Source of the DNA: Oreocharis arfaki | Lineage: Eukaryota > Chordata > Aves > Passeriformes > Paramythiidae | Reading direction: 5' to 3' | DNA length: 64,000 nt | NCBI GenBank assembly: GCA_013398015.1 | Contig: VZRR01014170.1 | Coordinates: forward strand, 1-64,000 | In this document: positions 37,601-49,600 of the stretch, piece after piece | How positions within the stretch are numbered: the stretch's first letter is position 1 | Layout: each line of letters starts with the position of its first letter | The notes under the pieces: generated by a model | Databases searched by the model: none | The model's input: the letters and a program-made list of their open reading frames with translations, nothing else | Told to the model about the DNA's origin: nothing | Position numbers and translations under genes: made by a program

Positions 37601-40600
37601 AACGTAGGAATTCTTCAAGCTAAGTTCTGATCTTCAAGTGTGGGTGTTTTTAAGCAAGCAATAGCCTCACAAATACACTGCCATCTGACTGACTTAGACA
37701 GATCTACAAAAAAGAGGCACTGAATTATCACTATCCACAATAGAAGGTCATTTGAAACATGACATGAACACATCTCAACAAGAGTCACTGAATTAATATG
37801 AGTTTTAAGAACATCCCCTGGTGGGCCTTAACACCACCAACACAACTTATTACCAGAAATCTCTGAATGAAGAAAAAAAAAAATCTTTTAAACCTCAGCT
37901 ACCATTACATGAATAAACTCAGGGACAGCCCAGAAAGTGTGGAAATCACAAAGAAAGGAAAACCTTACTTTTTAGAAAGACATCCTCAGCCATTAAGGTA
38001 TAAGAAGACCAAGAGGAAAGGTGTAAGAGTCCAAAGGAAGAGTTTCCACGAAGGTGACATCTTACACACTTCTGCTACAGAGTTTTAGAAGGTAAGCAGA
38101 TGCTTTGATGAGATCAGTGGCCTGATCTAGATGTTGTTTGAAAAGGCAACTGTAGTGATCTATCTCAATTTGCTAGAAGACCATTATGTGTCCTAACTCT
38201 ACGAGTCACCTCATCAAAAGAAATGTCATCTGCAGATTAAGAAGCCACCTCATCTCTGACACTACTACTCAAATGGAGGATTCGAAAACTGAAAGGTTTC
38301 AGTTTCACAAAAAAAGCATATGCAACCACCTGACCCTCACCCCTCCCCAGTTTATAGGCCTGTCTCCATCCAGAAAGCTGTTCCGGGCAAAAGATGACGA
38401 AGTCCACCATAACCCCCATTGAAGCCAACAAAAGAACTGAATTGAAGTTTCAGATGTTTATTCTAATACCTAACGTCAAAAGAACCATGCTAAAGGAGTA
38501 AACTGGCCTGTTTTGCTGACTGGACTCTTATTACTCATTGATATATAGAAACTGAGACAGTATTCCTTGGCCTTCTACGGCAAAGTACAAAGAACTCCGA
38601 AGATGCCAAGCTGCCACCATCACATTTCCAATAATCAGATTGAGTGAGTGAAAATTCAATTTTCCCAAAGACTTTTTGGGAATACAGTCCTACAAGAGCT
38701 CAATACAGGAGTCTTTGGCTTGTCTTGAGGATGAAGACCCACTCATGGCCAGGCCAGCACAGGTCCCTAGAGCTGCCTTCTAAAAAAGCTACTGTAACAC
38801 ATTTAAAGTATTTGGGGACACCTCTCAATTTAGATGCATGATCCAAACCTCAGCTATTGACTAGCAATAAGCTCATTCAAACTCCCAGATATCGGATGAT
38901 TTGGAAAGCAGACGGAAGAGAAGCAATACACGCAGTGAGTTTCAGGAACAGTTTCTGGCAATGCAACAAAACCTTAGTCAAGAACAGTAAGCACCAATGA
39001 GCACATTCTGCAGACCACGTAGACAGCAAAGCCCAGTGAAAGCAGGAACCTGCACAATACCAGGTACTCACTGACTAAGAAGCATTCAACCTCCCTACCC
39101 ATCCAAGGACTACAGCAAAGCCCAAATAAATCGCAGTAATGCCCTAAAACGAGGCATGGTGCAAAAAGATTTCCTTCAGTTCAAAGTGTTTCAAAACTTG
39201 GAAAATAAATGTTCCTTTACACGTTTGTGCACTCTAAACCTACATCTCCATTTATACTCAGAAACTTGATTTCCTCACATTTAAGTTCCAATTCTATAAA
39301 GTTTTCTAGTATGTCATAACTGAGTAACTGGTTAATCCAAAAAAAGAGAGAAAAAAACCCAGTATAATTCAACAATATTAATCAATTAATAATATAATAT
39401 AAAAAACACTGGCATAATTGCATTCTTTTTCATCTTTCAGAAAGTGATTTTTAATTATTTGCCCTTTTGCAGCTGAAGTCACAATGACTCACAATGAGCA
39501 GGAGCTACATCACAAAGCAACTTCACCTAACTAAAGATGTCTTCTAATCCATTCACCATGTGCAATGTTAAATTTTTTCTCAGACACAAATAACCTCTCA
39601 TGAATTGTACATTAGCACAGACTAGTGGTGATAATTCACCACTGCAGTTATAGATAATAAAATTACTACACTCAAAATGTGCTGTCAAAACCAGAGATCT
39701 ATTTTTTGAGGTTACTTGAAACGACTTGTCATCTTTGCACATACAAATTCTATTATCACAGTCCTCTAATTTGGTCACATTCTGATTTGGCTTCCTTCTC
39801 AGAAAAACTCAGCAGTATCAAAATATTTTTCTACCCATGGAACAGAGTGGCACAACAGATACAAGAAGGGGGGAAGGAAAAAAGAGATCAAAGCTTAAAG
39901 GAAATACCAAGTTTGAAATACCAGTGGGTTTTTAACAAAACTAAAATATTTGACCATTAGTTCCCCATAATCTGAAATAATACATACTGACCTCATCTGA
40001 AAAAAAACTTACTAGAAATTTCAGAAGCAATATTTTAGTAGTATTTCATGACTCATTCGTTATTTTGTATTTCATGGAAGTCAAAATATCCATGTCTGTG
40101 CCTTACTGTACCACTTCCTTTTGCCTTTTTTCCTAAAATGCAAATGACATTCTCTGAAATTACCTCAGGGAAGATGGGTCTTGCTCTTGTAAAAGGAGAC
40201 ATGCTGTATTCTCCTAACATTTAAGTAGCTCCTATTGATTAACAGACCTGAGAGGAGGCCTCTGATTCCAAAACAGCTTTCCAAGCTAAGGCTGTGTCCA
40301 AATCGATGGAAAGAGCAAAACAGAAACGGGCACCTTCCTGCCAATCATTTCTCATCACTGAGGCAACCTTTGGAGGCATGGCAGGCACCTTACAATGCCA
40401 GGAAATTGTAAAATAGAGCATACACAGCATTTTCTTTAAAAAGTGGCTGAAATAATGGAATTAGTTTAAAGATAATACTTCCCCTTACTCAAAAGCTATT
40501 AACAGGCAAGAAGATTTAATCAGAGGTCTTTCACTAGTCAGATTACCAGTTAGTTAGCACCAGTTAAAGCATTAGCTTCCACTGCTTGGTCCTGAAGAGT

Positions 40601-43600
40601 AAATGCAAATTAAGTGAATGACAGTGAAACCAGCTGGTGAGTTTTTCACAAGGTCTATTTCAGACTACAAGCACTATCAATTTTTTCAGAGAAAAATAAT
40701 TTAAGACTCAGAGTTTCGTATTTAATTTGAGAAACTGATTTTCTTTATTTCTGTAAGTTATAAAATTGAGAAATCAACTTTCATGTTCATTTTCCACTCT
40801 TGTAAAAAGCTGGAATAAGCACAGAGGGCAGAGTTTCTACTTAACAAGAAAGTCAAAAAGATTCATTTCATACATTTCTTAAAAATATATGTTGTCTGGG
40901 AAATTGAGAAAAATCTTGTCTAGCAGCAGTCTGAGGGCATGACTGGAAAATATTATCCATGTAGCATCTCAAAGCTAATTTAATGTATCTCTCAAGTCCT
41001 GAGTAAACCCAAGACAACAAGCTCCCAAAAAAGTATTTCATTACATAAGTCTCAGTTTCCCAGCCCACAGGAGATTAATAACACAAATGGTAAAGGATAA
41101 ATTCTAGCCACAAAATCAAAATTCAAAATTAAATTGGTATCTATGCAAGAACTAAATCAGTTGTGCACTGCATGATAGTTTTATTTAAGAATAAGTAAAT
41201 TACTTATACTTGGACTACTCTACCTAAACTTCAAAGAAAATTCAGGAGTAGTTTTATTAATGCAAGCAGACACATCAGTCCTTTGTCTGCTATTAGAGAA
41301 ATAAAGAAAAGGAGAGCAGTCCACCTGCTCACTCAAGAGCAATTCACTAAAAAAAAAAAAAAAATTAAGTAGTCCTAAGTAAACTGGCTGCTATTAGCTA
41401 ATGCATACAGACCTTGTAGGGAAGTTCTCACCATTCAAAAGTTAAGCCAGAACAGAACTGATATAAAATATTTATAATAAACATCCATTAATCCTTTCAT
41501 TCCCAAAAAGAAAAGACACACTGTGAAAATTGAAGAACTAGTATTGATGCCTAAGATCTCTAGCTCTTTGTATTTTTCACATATTTTTAGTTTCGTAGAT
41601 TGCTAAAGCATGACTGTAGTTTCTAGTATTTTTCCTATCTTTCTTCCCTACATTTAGAAACAATAAGCTAACCTTCTAAACACATTCCTAAATACTGTTT
41701 AGTCTTATTCCAAGAAGAGAACCAACGGCAAGGACATTCTGTTTTCCAACCAGCATCTGGACCAGACATAACAAAAGTGGGGCAAAAAGAAACCTCTGGA
41801 CTGCTTTCAGTGGGGCAGCACCCCAGGAATTACTACCTAACCAACTAACCTTTTAATTGGACAGCATATGATAAGTGTACTAATCAACTAACCTTATAAA
41901 ATTGTAGAATTACTATACCACGTGCAATGTTTGCGATATTGCGTACCTGAAAGCTTTCAAGTAAAGATCTGCTTTCACATTCACTCTAACGTTATTGGGA
42001 AGATCTATTCTATTTTCCAGGCATCAGTAAAAGATGTCACAGCAAACTCAAGTTTTCTTGTGATTAGAAACAGATAATGCAGAACTATTTCTGTGATAAA
42101 AATCAAGCATGAACAACTGTCTAAAAAATGTAATTGTTTGAGCACTTTCAATGACGCGGCACAAAGAAATAAATACCCAAATGAAATATTTTTCAAAGCA
42201 CCATCCATGAACACGTGCTGAGAAAAAAAAAATCTAGTAATTTGCACTGGTTTCTGTTACCTATGTGAATGCCCAATAGCTCAGCTGATAAGGAAACTAG
42301 ACTAAGAAAAACATTTATGACAAAGCTACCTAAGGCCAAATGCTTCCTACAGCAGTAACTGTAACTTAGAAGCTTTCTTGACACTGTCAAAAAAGGAAGC
42401 ACTTGAAAAAACACAGCCTTCAAATATTTTGTTATAACAGATATGTGATATCCACATTCTGCTTGCCTTAAGGGGCTCATTTGGTTTAGTCATAGCCTGG
42501 CCTCAAGGACTGAAGCACACTTCTGGTTAAAGTGTTTTCTAAAAGGAATGCAGGTTGTGTACTCAGAGGACTTTTCACCATGACACGAAGCATGGAAAGC
42601 AGGAACTACTGAGAGATTTGCTTCAAAAGCACAGCTCTATCTCCCCTAAAAATGCTGATGTGGAAACATGATTTATTTGATGACTACACATTTCAGTGAG
42701 ATCTCAGATGGAAAAGTAAAACACATACAGATGCCATCACTACAAACTTCAGTTCCCTTAAGCAACCCTTTTCCAATAAGTAACCTTTACTGTATGGGGT
42801 GTAGGGGACAAGTTTCTCCTTTCCTCTAATCTACTCCACCAAAGCTTATCCACAAAACGGGTATGAAAACACTGTATTAAATATGATAAAGAACAGAGAT
42901 ATGCTCTGATCAACACAGAAGAATCTGAACAGGCAAAGGTCTGATAAAAACTGATCTGATCCACAGTGAGTTAAACCCCCTAAAGATATATTCACTTCAA
43001 CCAAAAACAGCTTTCCAACAACGAGCTTTAATTCTGTCCTGTTTAATTTAAAGGTATTTTGAATGCCAACAAGGATCTGACAAAAGATATGCAAAATGGA
43101 ATCAGTAAAACTTGACAACTAACTGCTTCCAGAGAAAAACTATGTATTGTAGAAACTTTGACATTGGAAACATCTTCTATTTTCAATAAGCAATTAAAGT
43201 AAAAGCATTTTAAAGCTTTCATCTCCCTGATTCCTGATACAAGTCGTATTTATGCTGGTGTAACCTTTCTGTAAGTGGCTACTTAAGTCACTGACCAAAT
43301 TTAAGTTACAATTTCCATATCTGTTTCACTACCATCTACAACACCTTCTCCTGAAAGTTGTCCTTGGTAATTTTATTTTCCAGTGTATTGATGCCGCAAA
43401 ACATAGTGCCACACTAGATATCTAACCACATCCTCAATGTTATGCAGAAATACTAATTACAGTACTTGATAAACCAATCTGATCATGGTGCAGGTATGAC
43501 CTTACTGACTCCAGTGGTGGAGCTAGCGTGGTCAGAGAGAGCTGTGTATCTCTACAAACCACTGCTCTGCATCATAGAGAAACCTCTCCATTCAAAGCTC

Positions 43601-46600
43601 AGTTAAGACAGACATTTCTTTTAAGAAACCACGGTAATTCAAAACACATTATAAAGAAAAAGTTTCTCCCCCTGCTAATATTGATACAACATCGAAACTC
43701 TCAAGATCGTGCTTTAAAAAAACAACAATGCAGACCTTCCACTTCTTCATAAAACATGATACTTAACCAAGTCAGACTTCTCATTCTATACATAGTAACA
43801 AACTTTCACACTTCAGTTCTGTATCACTGTATTTATCAAAATTTGAAGTAGGAAATTCAGATTGCTTGCAATTTGAATTAAAGAACAGAAAATCTTATGT
43901 TCATCTTTACTCAAACAGCTATTGTTAAAATTATACACTAACTTTATCATAATCTTGTAGTTATAGAAAATGCACATCTTATTTTAAACTCCCTTTGTCA
44001 TTCCAGGACACTTAGATCTATGCAACAATAGAAACACTGCTGTGGTACATTGTGTCACATTACCTCAGAAACATCTCGAAGTGTTTTACTAAAGCCTTCA
44101 GGTTTTTTTCAGGAAAGCACATCTTCCCCAGTATTTCTGGTAGCTTTACTGTGAATAAAAGAAATAATATTTACACCTGTTCTTGTAAATGCAACTTCTA
44201 ATTACTTTCATCCACTAGACAGAAAAGAATACAAAAATTTCTTCTCCCCACAGACCCCACTTTTCCTTGCAAGCTAGTTTTGGTCTTTCAAAGCCCATCT
44301 AAATAGAAACGTGCTGAGAAAGTGAATGCTGCTGGGTTTAACAATGTTTGATAGTGTACGGGAAGTAATGCTGCTTTGCTTTTCTTAAATGAAGGCTTAC
44401 AGAGTCAGTAAAAGATAACCAAATCTATGAATAGCCTAAAAGTTCCAAATAGATTGAAATGTACATTCCTCCAAGAATAAAACTAAATGTAATAAAGCAA
44501 ACAGAACAATCACACAGATATCAGCACTGGAAAAAAAAAAAATAAAGCAACTCTGAGCAGAGAATTTTGCATCAGTTTACCAAACATCCTCAGCAAATGT
44601 TGAGATCCATAGATGTATGAGGGAGGTGGTGGCTGATCACTTGGTGGATAATTCTCTGGCATCAATTTCCAGGACAAAACCTAGACATAAAACATGAAAA
44701 TATTGGTTATGGAAACTTTAAAACATCATGAATAATTTAGTGTGTACAGAACTTCAAAATCAAAGATGAAGTAAGTAATACCAACACAATCTTTTCTTAC
44801 ACAGCCCTACTATGAAGTCCACAAAACCTTTAATCATTGAATCTAGGACAGTAACATCAAAATCTGTTACCTCATTCAATTCGTTGTTTCTTCTACCCTC
44901 AAAGCCAGTAAACACCGTGCTCCCTTCTTTGCTAGGAGTCAAAGTTATAGGTGATGATGACCCACTATGGACAGGGGTTTCTTCAAAACAAAAGGAAAAA
45001 CAAAACAGAAGAAAAATTTTACTAGTTGTAAACTACTACTTGGAACTATAAGCCATTACATGCATCTAAGGGCCTGCTGCTAAAATGTTTAAACACTGAA
45101 ATTCAATAAAGGCTATCTTAAAATAGACTCTCAGAAAAGCGGCTCATTGAATTATGTGGAAAAATATACCAAAGTACTGAGAATATTGCTTTATATTTCT
45201 CTCTCTAGTAATAAGACCTCAGTTAAAGAAATGATATAAAAAGTAATGAATTCCCACTTCAATCATTCAGTTCACAGTCCACACAGCATTAAAAAAGGAA
45301 CAGAACTTTACACTTTGTTTAGACCAACAATGTAAAGAGAAAAACCTACTTTTCTCCAGGTGCAGGAAGAGCTTTGGCATAGAAGCTGGGGTCTCGAGGT
45401 GCCGCCGTTTGGGTTGTGGGGACGCGCTGCTCTCCGATAACCTGTCACAGTTGGAGCTGTGGCGCGTGGAACGCCTGAGCGACTGCAGGATTTCGGGTTC
45501 AGCTTTCCGCCTCTTCGGCGTGGCTGGCTCCCCAGTGGTGGGCTGGCTGTCAGTCGACTGAGGCGTGGGCGGATTCAACAGAGGAGGGCTTGGGGAAAGT
45601 TCCTCCTGATTTCTAGGAAATTAAGGCAGCTTAACAGAATTGAAGACATCAGGGCTCTACCCATAAAAGAAATTCTTCTAGTTTCACAGATCTCGTTGAA
45701 CACTTATTCAGATAAGACAGTCTCCTCCCAATAACTATCAAAGTGATGAGGCCTTCTATTAAATACTATTTTCCAGAAGTATATTTATCTTCAAATTAAA
45801 GTCAAGAGCCATGAATACCACATTCTCCTACATTTTAAGACAAGCAGTATTAAACTTCGTAGATCTAACCTACCTGTTAGTATTTGTTGAGTTTTCTTTG
45901 ATAGGAAGAAAGAATTTTGATGAAGTCACCTTCTTAAATTGAGCTTGTTCATAAGGATAGAGCAAAATTAAGGGAAGTGTGAAGTCAAAGGTTATTCTCA
46001 GCCCATCCACCATCTCCTTACATAGCTCGACACTATAGGGGGAAAAAAGTTACGAATTTCAAATTTGCATGAAAAATTTTTCTGCATAACCGTAAAAAAG
46101 TGTCCTTTAATACAGTCCATTAACATCATAATTACAATATGCTGATTCAATCACTAAGTAATAAGTGATTAAAAACACTTACACAGTTAAAAAGATGGTG
46201 ATTGCTCTTGCTAACTTCAGAAATACAAATTTTTTTAAATGTCTGCTTCATAACCTCAAACAAAACCACACAACTGTTCTGTTGTGTTACTATTCACTAA
46301 GCTAGTAAAATCTACCGTAGAGTAAATAAAGTTAGCCAGATGTTTTTCATGTAAACATTATTTTGGTTTTCCAAGTTCACTATGCTGAAAAAAGAGGCAC
46401 CTGCCAGAAAATGTAAGTACTCAGCAGACTGAATCTCTGTCTAAAAAGCATAAGCAGAATTTGACCTACAGCTGCTAAGATGCAGTTAAGGCTATGCTCA
46501 AGAGATAGCCAGTGAACCAACAAAACCAGACACAGTTGCAAGGGAGAGCAGTTTCCAATGGTCTACTCTGGTAATCAGAGCACTGCACTTGGAGGCTACC

Positions 46601-49600
46601 ACGAATTTCAGCTCTAGATCTGTGTAAAAGATTTACAACATTAGCTGGTGAGTACATGAGCTATTACAAGCAGAACGAAGAACACTGAGTGCAGCCCACC
46701 TGCAACGCCTCTCATCTTTGTGAAGGTATTCCCCTCTCGTGTTTCAAGTGCATTGTGTGTATGGTAACAGAATATGGTTCTGCCAGAATGATCCATGCTA
46801 GAAATTCCAAACCTCCTATATTTGGTACCACTTACTAAAACTACTACATATGAATTGGGTCAGGGGACCACCACGTGCAGAAATTCTATAGAATCCAAGA
46901 AGGTTCAATAGAACCAATTCTACAGAATCAAGAAGGTAACCTTCAGCGTTAGAGCAGTAAGGGAAATACAATAAAGATGTCAGCTGAATCTCTCCACCTT
47001 AATGGATCACTGAATCTATACCCATTTTTTTTTTACTAAAGCACTGTTTTTAATGAGGAATTTACTTAAACAAACACCTGTAAAAATCATAATGTGTATA
47101 AAACCTGGTCATATTTCTGATATTTCATTTAACTTTTTGTTTGGGAGATTATACTACAAAGATGGAAAAGTGTAAATCTGTCAAAGAATGAACGACATCA
47201 ACATAAACCAAGACACTCGCATAGGCTAAAATATTGCAAGGAATAGCATAATTACACACCATTGAAATAGAACACTAATACAAGTCAGGATTTCTCTTTG
47301 ATAAAATAATAAGATTTCACCCCACTGTACTTAGACAAAGAAGCAGTCTCATCTAGTATCAAAAATCTTTAACGTAAGAGGAAAAAAACCCAAAACAATC
47401 AAAAACCACCATACTGCAAACATGCATGGTTAATGTATTTGTAACATGGTAGAAGAACATACAGCACAAGTGAGAAAACAGAAACTAAGACACCATCAAT
47501 TTCAACGAAACAGGACTGGCGTTACCACAGTTTCCCTACTTACTGACTCTAGGATTTAAGATCATATGTCCATTTAAAACAAACAAACAACTCGCACTTG
47601 GAATTCTTCATTGTATTAAATTTTTATCCTTTTTAAAACTTGAACCTCCTCAAGTTTATGTAAGCAGAGTATCCTTTTATCAGATATGAAATTCTTCACA
47701 TTGACAAGAGCAACACACTCTACCAAATGGATCACGATATTTACAAGAACTTACATGACAAAACAGGATATTGATACTTTTGCATAATGACTTTTCAGGG
47801 TATAGGGACTCTCTCACTGGTAAATAAATTATCAGTGTTATTCTGCTATAGGTATCTGTCAATTTTAATCCCCGTAAACAGATACACTGTTATATATATA
47901 GTTACAAATAGATCATGGTATAAGCTCACAGAAGTGAACAGCCATAAAACAGAATGTAAGAGCATTCTTCTTGTGACAATAGCAGTGGACTAAAGATTAC
48001 TTACTTCTTCTCTGGTGGCACATAATGAAGATTCATATTAGCATGTGGAGTCATCTGATGGTGCCGAGACCTTTCATTAGCTGAAAAAGCAGCATTAATT
48101 GCAAAGTGTTTTACATATGACTCCAAGATGGTTATTATATTTGTCTGGCAAGGAAGCTTCACTAGCTGAAAAAGAAACAACAGATTAATGTCTTATAAAA
48201 ACAGTAAGTAAGTATACGAAGTTAGAATAGGAGCTTGTAATGTACCAACTAATTTAGTAAATGTCTAGTGCATAAAGCAAATTCAGGACTGCGTAATTTC
48301 AACCCTTAAACTGCATTATTTTTCAACATCAGGAGAAACAAGAAACATGGTCAGATTAACGAGTCTGCTGCATTTCCAGCTTTAAAAAGCAATCTGCATT
48401 CTGAAGCACAATCAGGTACCGAAACACTACACTGCTGAATGTGACAAGTAACTGTTTTAGCTACAGAGAAGTCTACTCCCTACACTCTTTGTATTCTTCC
48501 TTACCCTGAGCTCAATGGGAAGCTAAGAAGGTGAAGTTGAAAACCCCCAGGAGATATATACACAAAAACTACTTTTGACATCCTTCTCACACCCCCATGC
48601 ACATTACATTCCCAGCTTTTATTTCATACCCTCTTTCTTCTATTAATATAGTAGCAGTCTTCCTCAAGCTTCTTTTTCAAGACGTCAGGAATTTCTATGC
48701 TTATTGCTCTTTCTTCCATGTCCCTTTTTGTATGAGTGTCTTGTTCTTCTTTCTACAACAGACCAGTGAAAGAAAACAATATACTGGTTGTGAAAAAGAA
48801 CTTCAGTAGTAAAGATACAAGTGGATAATAGCCTTAATGTAAGCTATTTAACAATACTGCTCTTTAAAGCATCTGCAAATTCATTTTTTACAACTTTTTT
48901 TAAATTTAGCATTCTCTTAAGTATTTAACTAAAAAAGAAAAAACAGAAATTTGTGAGGTGCTACTGCTTCAGATCACCCACACTGTAGTAGTTAAATTCT
49001 ACACATCTTCAGATCAACTGTTTACGGTAGAAAAACAAATGTTTTTTCTTGAAAACAGTCCTCTCTACATTTTAACTTAAGACCAGGGTTGACATGCCTG
49101 TCTCACAGTAAAATACAAGACAAACATCCTGCTGCTATTAGGGTTTGTCCAACCTGCATAGACAAGTAAACGTTTACAGCACCCACAAAAGTGGAAAGTC
49201 TAGTCTGCTACATTTTCTCTATGTAAGACTTTTGTGTAAAATGAGAGCAAAAGAAACAAATGTGTATTTTCAGAATTATATCATACAGTTCTGTAAGACT
49301 ATGTATGACACACTGTATAATTTTCAAAATCTCAATCAAAGTAAACACCAGGAATAAGATAATTATGCTTCTAATTCCAGCTAAATTACCAACTGTGGCC
49401 TATATTTCATCTACTTCAATTTTTCCAGAGTTTCAAGTACAGATGTTTAAATTCTATGCACTTAAGGAACACATGAATGTACCATTTCTGTCCTCTCATC
49501 TATGTCACTTTCTTCACTTTTTATTTCTTCATCTGTTCCTCCATCACTGTCATCAGAAGAAGAACTGCTTATAGCTGCATAAAAGAGATTTCACATATAT

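Noticed and set aside
44760..44942. 60-codon minus frame beginning MTPSKEGS
   Set aside because: This is MSL3 exon 10 read through into its intron, not a separate gene.
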